Assembly (NCBI GenBank): GCA_034401795.1
Contig: CM067370.1
Location: forward strand, 67,701,188 to 67,765,187
DNA: 64,000 bases
Direction: 5' to 3'
Source of the DNA: Chaetoderma sp. LZ-2023a
Lineage: Eukaryota > Mollusca > Caudofoveata > Chaetodermatida > Chaetodermatidae
Shown here: piece after piece, positions 46,311 through 56,735 of the stretch
Position numbering within the stretch: position 1 is the first letter of the stretch
How the letters are laid out: each line of letters begins with the position of its first letter
Translations under genes and position numbers: made by a program
Notes under the pieces: generated by a model
Databases searched by the model: none
The model's input: only the letters and a program-made list of their open reading frames with translations
What the model was told of the DNA's origin: nothing

Positions 46311-48195
46311 TTCCACCCGACTCTTTTGGTGATCTGTGCCCGAATTTGCTTGTCGGTGTTTGTGATCAATCAGCACAATTATTAATCAAAACAATTGGGG
46401 CCAATCAGCGGTGAGTTATTCAGCTTATTCCCTGTTCATCTCTCAGCACGCATATGCAATCTTGTTTTGAAATGATATGTTCTCATTGATCAACAAGAGT
46501 TGTGAGAGAAACGATCACTAGTTAGCATACATCAATCCTTTCTAAAGAAAAATCTGGTCAATCGGTATTTACGCAGTAATCATAGCATGTCAATTCCAAC
46601 ACAAAATATGTAGGCTATGCTTTTAAACTAATGTAACTGGGTGCTATTGTTATCCACACGTTTTTAAAAAAACCCTTGAATCCTTAAAGCAATTCTAAAT
46701 GGAGCAAGAATTTTGTATTAAAATAATAGAATGTGACGTATGTAACAAGCATTGAGATGCAATTTTCATAGCGATCTAGTTAGTCATCCAAGAAAGATAT
46801 TTGATGTTGAATGTGAAATTCAATATATTTCCCAAGTTTACCGAAGCCGTCCTGCATGGCATTTCACCCAGTTTCCAAGACGTCATTCTGGCTCGGGTGT
46901 AAATGCAGACTAGTAAATTATATTCTCGTCGTAGCTCTAATGCCATCTAAGCCAATATGCTTTACAGCCGTAATGAGTGCATGTCAATTTCACTATGCCC
47001 TACATTGAAATCCCAATAAATTCAGAACATGAAAATCCTATTTGAGCCTATTTGTAAATTGTTTAATATTTTGAGACTAAGCTTGATGAAAAGTGTTGCT
47101 GTCCTGAGCAGCAATAATGTTTTGCATATTTAATTTCAAAATATTTAAGATTATTTTTTATATCGCAGCGAATATGGGTTAAGAATTGACTATGAACTCT
47201 AGTCAATCCAGCCTATAACGGACAGTGTGAGTGCAATTAACGTCACTAAAGAGCCGCAGTCGCTGCTAAATTCAGCTCATTTGAGCGTGAATGACGTCGG
47301 ATACCACTGCGTTAGGAGATAAGATAGGCACACTCTCAATGACAAAATAATGCTATGTTCAAAGGGTAACTGAAGGGTTGTCAATAAACGAATGTGTCTG
47401 GAAGTCAGTTAAATCGCATGGGCATGTCACAGTCTATTACTTCAATATGGAAATCTGGATTCTGTTAGAATCGCTTTAAGTTTGTTCAAGAAAGATTAAA
47501 TTTTCTCTTGGAAAATGTCCATCTGCAGTGGAATGTGGGATCAGTAATCAAGCCATTCATTCCAGGGATACTTGCCTAAATAGTTTGCTCCTGCATTAAC
47601 CCTTTATAACCCATACAGACAGATGAAAAACTACAAATTATTTATGATGTAAGGAATATTCTGTTTCTGTTGAATATTTTGAAACTAATTTGACTGGGAG
47701 ATGTTGCTGCCATAGGCTACAACAAATTCCCTGCAAATTGGCTTCAGAATATTAACAGCCTTCCTATATATAGTTACCCTTGCTCCATAAGACGGAGAGG
47801 GTATTGCGAACGTTGGCGAAAGCCTTGGGATGGATATATATATATATATATATATATTCTGGCCACGAAAAAAGCATCTTCAGATGGTAATGTAATAGGG
47901 CAACCATGATAAATACTCAGGCTAATAGTATTATACTGTGTTTGATACCTACTGACTAACTCTTCGTTTTAAGGCATTTATTTATTTAATTATTAGAAAG
48001 AGTAACCAGTATGCTTAATGTCATTTCTCAATAATTGAGGCCATTCTGCAGAATTTACTGGACAAAGCAATAGTGATTCTAATTTTCTTTGTCATTTAAC
48101 GTAACATAATCTTAATCTGCGGCGGGCAACCTGAAAGTACATTAAATGGCATCATACTACTTTTCATTTATTTATTATATATATTCAGGATTCAA
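46311..48195. other. Intronic sequence with MITE copies; no gene
   Basis: Palindromic MITE members at about 47065-47150 (AGTGTTGCTGTCCTGAGCAG) and 47665-47750 (TTGAATATTTTGAAACTAAT then GTTGCTGCCATAGGC). An (AT)n run lies at 47827-47857. Nothing coding. Confidence 0.45.
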
Positions 48196-48199
48196 AGGT

Positions 48200-48365
48200 A
48201 GTACGACAAAGTTATCTTGAGGAATGTGACTTATGTCCATTTGTAGGCCATGAGAAATTTTGAAAATTTACCACTGGAATGACTAGATCGAAAACCAAGC
48301 CAGTCATTCCATTGGTACATTTTCTAAATTTTGTTTAAAAATTTACAGAGTGGTCTTGAGGAATG
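48200..48365. repeat. Foldback repeat ('CATTCCAGTG' family), copy 2
   Basis: ATTTACCACTGGAATGACTA ... CCAGTCATTCCATTGGTAC forms a stem of about 17 bp around ATCGAAAACCAAG. Flanked by TTGAGGAATGT and ATTTGTAGGCCATG blocks shared with copies at 24110 and 51250. Confidence 0.7.
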
Positions 48366-48514
48366 TCTATTTTCAGGCCATGTGGCTGCAGTGGGAGGTG
48401 GTTCGTCATGCCATGTATGATACCAGCAAGTACAATCCCAATAAATAGTCGGCAATGACTATCAATCGAATTGCTTGAAATATCTTCAGAATGTGTTACT
48501 ACATTGAAAATCCT

Positions 48515-48690
48515 GCTGATTATTTTGAGAACAATTTGGTTGAAAGTTGTTGCAGCAACATTTTTCAGTCAAATCGTTTTCAAAACAATAGTAGAACTTG
48601 CATTTTCTGGTGGTTATTCTGCAAATAATTTGAAGGAAAGTTGTTGCTGCTATCAGCAGCAACAATTATCAGCCAAATTGCTATAAAAAA
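48515..48690. repeat. Two adjacent palindromic MITE members
   Basis: First: GATTATTTTGAGAACAATTT, GAAAGTTGTTGCAGCAAC, CAGTCAAATCGTTTTC. Second: GAAAGTTGTTGCTGCTATCA then GCAGCAACAATTATCAGCC. Confidence 0.7.
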
Positions 48691-50090
48691 TATCTAGCTT
48701 AGCCCATTTCACGTTTACAATAGGAAATAGACATTTAGAACAGAACTACTATACACTTACTACACACTATAAAGGCAACAGTAGACTGACTTTTATTAGC
48801 GTTAACTACGGGAATGGTTTTATACTGGACTTGGCGCGACAGCGAGAACAGTAGAATCCTAAATAATGGCGCCTACAAAAATCAAAGTGAAATGGCGGCT
48901 CAGAAGAAGACGATCGTCACTGAAATTTTCAAATATTTTCCTAATGCTATTGCTTCAGGATAACTAAGGTCAGCGGTTCAGGATGCTATCAGCAAACAAA
49001 AATGGTTACAGGTTATCCCAGACTTCCTGTCTTTTAGAAATTGATGGAAGCCCTTATTTTGTGGATAAGTCAGTTCTAGATAAATATATTATCATGTTTC
49101 ACCCATCCAGATACACTCCCCCCTCATGATGAGATAGTGATGCAGTTATTAGCGTACTGGTGCAGGGATGTGGCCGGAAAAAAGGGAGTGCCTGGCGATC
49201 CCAGTCCCTAGCGGGGAGTCTGGGGGTCCTTTTGAAAACTAGATGCACTGAGAAGTCATTTCGTGCTTTTTGAGGAGTTAAGAGGAGAATCTGTCCAGAG
49301 TGGCGGGCGGACACTGATGAGGGGTGGGCGTGTGGTCCCTGCTGGTGTTCTTAACCAATGAACCTGGTTCATACACGTCTCTGTGACTATCACTTGTGTT
49401 GTGGGTAGTTTTCTTCCCACTTCCTTGAATTTCTTCACTCGGGGATAAAAATGTTCACATTTTCTTAAAATATCACACATGTATCCCTAAGCCAGACTCT
49501 GCCATGCCAATCACAAGTTTCACAGTTTTGGCTGTGAAGTCTAATTTTTATACCCAACATACATTTCTGCACAAAAGTATTGATTTGATTCCCAATTGTT
49601 TTCATTTTCTGTTGACAGTTTTCACTTTTGATCCTAAATTCCCTAATGATGACTGTTTGGATTTTCAGTTCCAATCTTTACTTTTCAAAGTGTGTTAACG
49701 AAATTTTCCATGTTTCTATTTTAAATCACTGATGTTCCAAATGAATGATACATGCTTAAATCCAGTGCATCTTATTTGCACGATAGAGGGATCCAATCTG
49801 TCATGGCAGTATTATAGTATATGATGTCATAATCAAATATGTCGTATGTTAGCTGGCATCACAATCAAAATGACATAGAGCTCTTCGTCATGAATATCAA
49901 AGTCTGTCACAAATGTCTACGAATTGTATGGCTTTGATAAATTTACAATTTAATAAACATTCTGCAGCAACACTTGAATAGCCTCCATTCAAATTAGTTT
50001 CAAAATATTCAATATTTAGCTTGCGTGTATAGTTTTCTTGAAAACAAGATTCTGGGAATTCAGGTTTCAAAGTTTTGAAGTGGGCAGAGC
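48691..50090. other. No gene recognised
   Basis: Intronic; one MITE arm near 49965-50030 (CAAATTAGTTTCAAAATATT). Short frames at 49099-49700 show no motif. Confidence 0.4.
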
Positions 50091-50091
50091 T

Positions 50092-50266
50092 TAGCTAGAA
50101 ATGAGCTGCATATCTATGAAGCTAGAAATGAGCTGCATATCTATGAAGCTAGAAATGAGCTGCATATCTATGAAGCTAGAAATGAGCTGCATATCTATGA
50201 AGCTAGAAATGAGCTGCATATCTATGAAGCTAGAAATGAGCTGCATATCTATGAAGCTAGAAATGG
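50092..50266. repeat. 27-bp tandem repeat, about 6.5 units
   Basis: ATGAGCTGCATATCTATGAA then GCTAGAA repeats without change every 27 bp from 50101. The in-frame MSCISMKLE repeat is a consequence of the period and is not taken as a protein. Confidence 0.95.
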
Positions 50267-50291
50267 ATGCCTCTGTATTGGTAGTTACTAC

Positions 50292-50677
50292 CAGGGTTTG
50301 TACTCGTCATGGAAATCGTAGAAAGTCATGAAAGTTGAAAATGAATATTCCAGGCCTGGAAAGTCATGGAAAATCAGCATTTTTTTTATCACCCTAGGTC
50401 ATGGAAAAGTCATGGAAATGGTAATCATGCAAAATAAAAGAAATTGTTAGCATAAATTTCCGGTGGCGTCTCTACAACTTATGGCAGCAGCTCATCAAAA
50501 CAAGGCTTTGATTGGCTGTTACAAGACGTACTATTCAATAATTTTGTAGAAGGCTCATAATTTAGTAGCTACATCATAAACACAAATCTCCTAGAATTAA
50601 TCTTAGAGGTCATGGAATTTGTTAATTTTCGTCAGGAAAAGTCATGGAATTTCAAACAAAACGGTGGACGAACCCTG
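50292..50677. mobile_element. 386-bp element with CAGGGTT ends
   Basis: Ends CAGGGTTTGTAC and the complement CAGGGTTCGTCC (10 of 12 identical). The body carries repeated GTCATGGAAA motifs and TTCCAGGCCTGGAA. Flanks GTTACTAC and TATTTCAT do not match, so no target duplication is preserved. A partial relative lies at 3450-3560. Confidence 0.65.
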
Positions 50678-50699
50678 TATTTCATACTTCAGTTATTAT

Positions 50700-50765
50700 T
50701 CTGAAAGGTATTTTTAATAAAATTTGACTGGAAGTTGTTGAGCTGCATCTATAATGTTTGTATAT
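50700..50765. repeat. Half copy of palindromic MITE family
   Basis: TTAATAAAATTTGACTGGAA followed by GTTGTTGAGCTGC; only one arm, just upstream of TRIAP1 exon 2. Confidence 0.5.
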
Positions 50766-50779
50766 ATTTTATTTTGCAG

Positions 50780-50872
50780 AAAGCCATTGAGAAAAAGCAG
50801 CTCAACCTATGGGATGTGGAAAAAGACGTTTTAGGAACGGAGCATGACAAATCCAATACAAAGAAAAGCTGA
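50780..50872 (+). CDS. TRIAP1: TRIAP1 exon 2, residues 49-78 and stop
   Basis: Follows a TATTTTATTTTGCAG acceptor and begins AAA GCC ATT in phase 0, giving KAIEKKQLNLWDVEKDVLGT and a hydrophilic end, then TGA at 50870-50872. The block K-A-I-x-x-K directly after the last CX9C cysteine matches TRIAP1 in other animals. Joined to exon 1 the protein has 78 residues, close to the 76 of human. No frame damage, so the gene is probably functional. The short spliced form, not a retrocopy, is implied by the intact acceptor. An AATAAA at 51407-51412 is the nearest plausible poly(A) signal seen. Confidence 0.9.
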   Translation, partial: KAIEKKQLNLWDVEKDVLGTEHDKSNTKKS

Positions 50873-50879
50873 AATATGA

Positions 50880-51240
50880 TACGTTTTGTTGTGTGTATAT
50901 TGTAGAAATTAGACATGCTGGACTCTGTAGGGAGACTCCAGCGGAATGGGTGAAAAATACCGTAGGCAGCAACGACCTTTCAATCAGGCTGCTTTCAAAA
51001 TAGCAAATGTATACATGTGGTTAGCTTCCTTGAATCTGATGGCCTTGGAATTCGGAGTGCAGAGGGTTAAAGTATCTGGGTATGATGGATACAAATCCTG
51101 TCATCGATATGATGTCTATATAATACATGTATAAATGTTCTAGTATGAAAAACGTCATTAAAATGAACAAATTGATCAGAAAAGGCGTACGGTGGTGGTG
51201 GGGTGAACAGAGGGAATAATTTGAGCCATGGTTCATTAAC
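50880..51240. other. TRIAP1 3' flank
   Basis: Presumed 3' UTR and flank; no other gene recognised. Confidence 0.35.
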
Positions 51241-51249
51241 CATTTAATA

Positions 51250-51420
51250 CTCAAGTTGACCAAAAAATTATTTCAGCAGTGTCCTAGAGAAATGTCCATT
51301 TGCTACTCAAGGACTATTTTTGAAGATTTACCACAGGAGTGACTGACTCGATAACCGACCCAGTCATTCCTGTGATAAATTAAAAAAATAATGTTCTTGG
51401 TATGCAAATAAACATTTTCT
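51250..51420. repeat. Foldback repeat ('CATTCCAGTG' family), copy 3
   Basis: GATTTACCACAGGAGTGACT pairs with CAGTCATTCCTGTGATAAAT around GACTCGATAACCGACC. Contains the AATAAA that may serve TRIAP1. Confidence 0.7.
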
Positions 51421-51790
51421 ATGAGAAAATTGAAAGTTTCTTGAGCAGATTTGAGTTTTAAAATGTTACGAGTCCTACAATAGCAAGAGATGGCTGAAGA
51501 CTGCCATATCTATATATATAGCACTGGTGATTACACACGATAGTGGTGACAATATGTATAGATTATTAGCTTTCAGAGATGTTATGTAGTGTAACTTGAA
51601 CCGTGTACCATTTTCAACGCTTCTTAGCCCATACAAAAATAAAACCCTTTTTATCTCAATTTCAAGGCAACAATACAGGAAATCTGTTTGAGTATTCTGA
51701 ACTTAATTTGACTGACTCCCATTTCAAGTATCCAACAGAATATTTATATTCTACAATGTACGTTTTCTATGTCGTAATGTTCTACGTTAT
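51421..51790. other. No gene recognised
   Basis: Non-coding; one MITE-like arm near 51685. Confidence 0.35.
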
Positions 51791-52560
51791 TAGTCCCCTA
51801 CCAGTAAAACCAGGGGGGACTATAGGTTTGCAGTCCGTCTGTCCGTCTGTCACAGTTTTTTTCGCAGTCCTTCAAGATGTTCAACTGAGAATTGGTATAT
51901 TGCTTTGTTATTAGAAGTTACAGACCAAGTTCGAGTTTCAGGCGTATGCGTCAATTTTTTATGAAGTTATGAGAAGTTACAGACTAAGTTCGAGTTTCAG
52001 GCGTATGCGTCAATCGTTGATGGAGTTATGCCCCCTTTCGACTTTACGAAAAATATCAGCTTTCTGCACTTTTTTTCGCACTCCAAGATATTTAAGCGAA
52101 AATCGGTGCATCGCTTTAGTATAAGGAATTACTGAGCAAGTTCGAGTTTCAGACATTTTCTTCAATTCTCCACGGAGTTATGCCCCCTTTCGACTTATGA
52201 AATACGAAAAATATTAGTTTTCCGCACTTTTTTTTAGTCTTTTAAGATGTTATACTGAGAATTGCTACATTGCTTTGTTATGAGAAGTTACAGACCAAGT
52301 TCGAGTTTCAGGCGTATGTGTCAATCTTTGATGGAGTTATGCCCCCTTTCGACTTAGGAAATGTGAAAAATATCCGCTTTCCGCACTTTTTTCGCACTCC
52401 TTCAAGATATTTAATGAAAAATTGGTACATCGCTTTACTATAAGGGGTTACAGACCAAGTTCGAGTTTCAGGCATATGTGTAAATTTTGTATGGAGTTAT
52501 GCCCCCTTTCGACTTAAGAAATGCGAAAAATATCCGCTTTCCGCGCTCCAAGATATTTAA
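51791..52560 (+). repeat. Hairpin-headed tandem element, family II (~157-bp units)
   Basis: Starts with hairpin TAGTCCCC...GGGGACTA (51791-51822), then CAGTCCGTCTGTCCGTCTGT, then units marked by GTTATGCCCCCTTTCGACTT with the CCCCCTTTCG block at about 52031, 52183, 52342 and 52502 (spacing 152-160). No open frame. Confidence 0.8.
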
Positions 52561-52930
52561 ACCATTATTGAGAATAATTACACCATTTGTATGTTTTATA
52601 TTCTGAAATACAAGAGAGAAATGCATGTTCAGTGTATTGTTACGAGGCTATTTTCCACCTATTTCTGAATATGGAGGATTAGCTGCGTGGAAATAGCTCT
52701 GCTACCCTTCAGGGTGAGACGACAGGTGAAGACACTCTAATAGACATTATTGTAAGGCGCTTCTTCAAATATTACTGATACTGAATTTTGCTAATTTGTC
52801 AGAAAATATCAAATTGTTAATGCTAATACTTTTATGAATACAGGATTATGCAATTCAATGAAACAAATCGATTTAACCGCTTCCATTCCATATACATGTT
52901 AAGAGTATTTTGATCTACTAAGTTAAGTAA
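52561..52930. other. No gene recognised
   Basis: AT-rich, non-coding. Confidence 0.4.
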
Positions 52931-52933
52931 TTC

Positions 52934-53028
52934 CTGATGACTATTTTGAAAACAATCAAAGTGAAAGTTGTTTCTGCCATAGGCAGCAACAACTTTCAGT
53001 CAAATTATTTCCAAAATACTCAGTAGGT
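52934..53028. mobile_element. Palindromic MITE, best-preserved copy
   Basis: An almost complete palindrome: TGATGACTATTTTGAAAAC, GTGAAAGTTGTTTCTGCC, centre ATA, GGCAGCAACAACTTTCAGTC, AAATTATTTCCAAAATACTC. About 95 bp, no coding content. Other members are listed in the findings. Confidence 0.75.
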
Positions 53029-53477
53029 TTCTTATAGAAATGTGTTGAAACTATATTTATGGGTATTCAGAAGGAAAGGGGTTATCAGACTATAAACACA
53101 CAATTTAGTAAACACAGTATGGAAGCTTTATAAATAAATGTTCAGGTATAAGCATGGTTGAAATATGTCCTCAAGACCAGTGTGGGCAGCTTAAGTGTTG
53201 TTAATAGGGCTATTGTTCTCTGGGTTATGGTCTACAGGAATCATCACGCTTGATTTCACATGGGTTGGTGGTCATAATTAACAGCATTATATTTAAAATC
53301 ACTGATATAATGTAATCCACATAATTTTCTATATCTGGTTTAAAAGCACCATAACAATATACAGTGTCTGGACATTGCATAATACAGATTTGGCTATCCC
53401 ATAAGACAGGATTGGTTATTTCATACCTTCAGACATTAACCTTTTTCAACCAGCACCTGAAGCTGCATAACTATTAT
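53029..53477. other. No gene recognised
   Basis: AT-rich, non-coding. Confidence 0.4.
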
Positions 53478-54475
53478 TAGCTCACCTGAGTGAGCTTATG
53501 CCATACCGACTGTCCGTCGTCTGTTCATCCATCCAGCATCCGTCAACTTTCCTTAAAAGCGCTACTCCTCATTAACCACTTGGCAGATTTCAAATTAATT
53601 TGGCATGAATGATCCTATGGGGGTACGCTTTAGAAATTGTATATAGAATTTTGATTGGTCTATTTTTTGGGCAGCCATCTTGGAATTTCCTAAAAGTGGC
53701 GTAAAATCGTTTAAAATTCTAATTCTCACTAACTGCTAGGGAAATTTCAACCAGACTTAGCTGGGAGTATAGTATGCTGGTATGGGTCAGAACTTGTATA
53801 CAGAATTTTGATTTGTCAATTTTTCTGGTGGCCATCTTGGATTTTCTGAAAATTTCTGTAAATCACCTAAAAGCCTACTTGATAATCACTGGGCCGATCT
53901 CGGATGGAAGAACCCTAGTGTAGTATGTGTCAGATACTTTATACAGAATTTTGATTGATCATTTTTTTCGGCGGCCATTTTGAAATTTCCGGGAAAAAAG
54001 GTTGAAAATCGTTTAAAACGCTACTACTCATTAACTGCTTAGGCAATTTCAACTAGACTTAGCTGGGAGGTTAGTACGCGGGTATGGTTCAGAACTTGTA
54101 TGGTTCAGAATGTTGACGGCTTGATTTTGAAGGTGGCCGTCTTGGATTTTCCGAAAAATGGGAATTTATATAAAATGATACTCCTCATTAATTGCTTGGG
54201 CAGTTTCAACCAAATTTGGCTGCAAGGATCCTATTGTCGTAGCTCTAGAAATTCTATTCAGAGTTTTGATAGGTCAGTGTTTTGGCAGCCATCTCTGAAT
54301 TTCTGAAAGTTTTTCGGAACCATTTAAAAACGGTACTCCTTCAGTCAATAGCCCGATTTTAACAAAACTTGGGCGAATCGATCCTATGACGGTAGGCTTC
54401 AACATATTAAACGAGAATCTTGATTTGTTATTTTTTGGTGGCTGGCCATCTTGGATTTTCCAAAAATCACATCTA
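53478..54475 (+). repeat. Hairpin-headed tandem element, family III (~155-bp units)
   Basis: Starts with hairpin TAGCTCACCTGAGTGAGCTTA (first 20 bases from 53478), then ACTGTCCGTCGTCTG, then about six diverged units each with CTACTCCTCATTAACTGCTT-like, TTCAACCAGACTTAGCTGGG-like and CAGAATTTTGATTGGTC-like blocks ending in GGCAGCCATCTTGGAATTT. Non-coding. Confidence 0.75.
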
Positions 54476-54489
54476 TTAGTCTAGTACAT

Positions 54490-56735
54490 CCTAAATATGT
54501 CTAGTAAACAAAAAATGGTGTTAACAGCATCAAATAATGTCCCACAGGGTTCATTTGGCGACCATCTTGGACTACGTCACGTGTGACGTAAAAGTCTGTA
54601 ATTTCTGTTCCTTTTGAACCAAACCTCATAGCAAATAGCCCCACTTTTTCAGACAATTCGACCATGCGGAATCGATTGGAAGAGTTATTTTTGTGATTCT
54701 AACAATTTTAATGTCTCAAATCGAGGAAAAGTTGGGGAAAAATCAGTAAATGGGGTGAGAAAGAGTAGATGCATGGGGACCCCATCTGATGACTAGACTA
54801 ATACACCTTGCTGACTTGCGTCTGGTCACTGACAATATGGAAATTGGCCAACAACTGTTTTTATACTGCATCCGCTCCTACGGGCCTCTGCATTCTACTT
54901 AAATACATTTTACATTATCTAACAATTACGCTACCCAATTGTCAGTTCATTAATTCTTCAATATTCTTCTCTTTTGCATCATATATGATTAAACATAGGT
55001 TGTGATGATGATAAGGAGCTAATAATCCCAACAGTCCAAGTAGTTTAGTTAGTTATATCACATAACTGGTGGTGGATAATAAGTCACTCAATCATGCCTA
55101 AGTATAAAAGTTGATTCATCTGAGTTGGAATCCCACAGCGCTCACCTCAAACATATGTCTTACACGTGATTAGCATTGACCATAGCCATTTCACATCTTT
55201 TAAGAACATCCTAGGAGAACCAACCAAAAAGCTAGCACAGCTCCATACAATCCGGCACAAGCGACTAGCTGGGCCATCTGGTTCCATACATTGTATGGAT
55301 GCCGTATGTGATCTTATCTCAGAAACTCTTGATGATATGGATCTGGATTCCTATGGATACCATAGACAATGCTACCAGTGATTTCACGTGAAGCTGAGTC
55401 GATTAAAGATTTCTGAAACACTAACTAATGCATCAACTTCAGAGAGATATCATTCACTTCGTAAAGTACCATCTGTGGGTGTATGCATGTGCTCATCACC
55501 ATTCTTTCCATCCGAGTGCATATTCTGTGAGAAACATGAGATACGGGCACATGGGAAAACAGAGAGGCCTGTGAGAGTTGCTTCATGGAAGCACAAGGAA
55601 TCTGCATGGCAACAGATAGAGCCTCATACCTTTGCACTAGGGAATGTCATCTTCATCGCCAGGTGCAGGGTAAGGATATTCATGCTGTTGAGGCTCGGTG
55701 TCACCCATACAGCCGTGACAAGTTCCGAAAGGAGTATCAAAGTCGTATCAGGGCAAAGGAGCGAGCAGAGAATCTGACCCTAGATAAAGAACAGGCTCGT
55801 CAGGCTGTTGCTCATGAGGAGGCATTTGACTCGGTGGTTGAGATTCTCAACAGGCATGTCATTGAGCAGAATGATGTAATGGAGATGACATCTTTGCAGC
55901 TCATCTACATTGATAAGCTTGAGGAAAACGGCTATGCAAATCCAGAATATCACATAGAACAGCTGTAGTGAAACATGTTCTGCTTTGCGAAACGATCCAC
56001 CATTTGTACTGCAGCAAGTAGATCGCCATCATCCTGAACAAATTAAGGCACAGCTTTAACATGGAGCTGGAGACAGCTATGGCCATGGCGATTGATGAGG
56101 TGTCTAAATACCTAACACCTCGGATCATTAATGCTGAGGGTAACGTCCTCTATCACTGTGAGTGGGACAACCTCAACAAGATTCTCATTAAATGTCAATG
56201 CCGGAGGCGTAGTGTTTCAAGAGACAAAACCTGGCTTTCAGAAAACTCAGACATGAACCTTGCCTCAATATGAGAGATCAAGTGATATGAGTCTCAAGGT
56301 TGATTCACCCAAAACCCTCACTGGAATCAAGATCTACACTATAGTTGGCCCCAAGTTCCCACAGGGTGCATCTTTCATATCTCCCAAAGAGAATTACATA
56401 CTATCCGATGCCAGCATGCAGGAGTACTATGCCTGGCTCATCTGCAGGATGGTGGGAAGTGATCGCAAGCAACAAGTACCTGCTGTTGGCGGATTCGTCT
56501 ACTACTGGAAGTACACCAATGAGAAAGTCGACAATTGATTACTTCACACCAAACAACCAGGCCATCACAGAGTACTCTACTGCACACGAGCGTTTAAGGC
56601 GGTCTGAGGTATCCACAGCTGAAGTCACTGGTTGGGAAAGCCGACAACATTACATGCTAAATACATTTGATCAGGAATTAGCGCGCGCAACAGCAATAGA
56701 ACCCTTCTTGAGTAGGTTCATGGCCCCAGGGTGAG
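54490..56735 (+). pseudogene. Left arm of inverted duplication: uncharacterised repeat-borne gene, N-terminal part
   Basis: After a 5' region shared with the right arm (54490-55160), frames on the plus strand give LAQLHTIRHKRLAGPSGSIH, DDMDLDSYGYHRQCYQ, FPSECIFCEKHEIRAHGKTE with VRVASWKHKESAWQQIEP, GKDIHAVEARCHPYSRDKFR, LEENGYANPEYHIEQL, MELETAMAMAIDEVSKYLTP, VLYHCEWDNLNKI and DYFTPNNQAITEYSTAHERL. A Y-H-x-x-C-Y block followed by a C-x-x-C (CIFC) and later C/H residues suggests a zinc-binding head. I recognise this as the type of large uncharacterised protein that recurs in many copies in corals and molluscs; function unknown. Stops and shifts are frequent, and the gene is cut at about 56735. 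Confidence 0.6.

Noticed and set aside
50101..50331. MSCISMKLE repeat frame
   Set aside because: Product of an exact 27-bp tandem repeat with no supporting coding signal.
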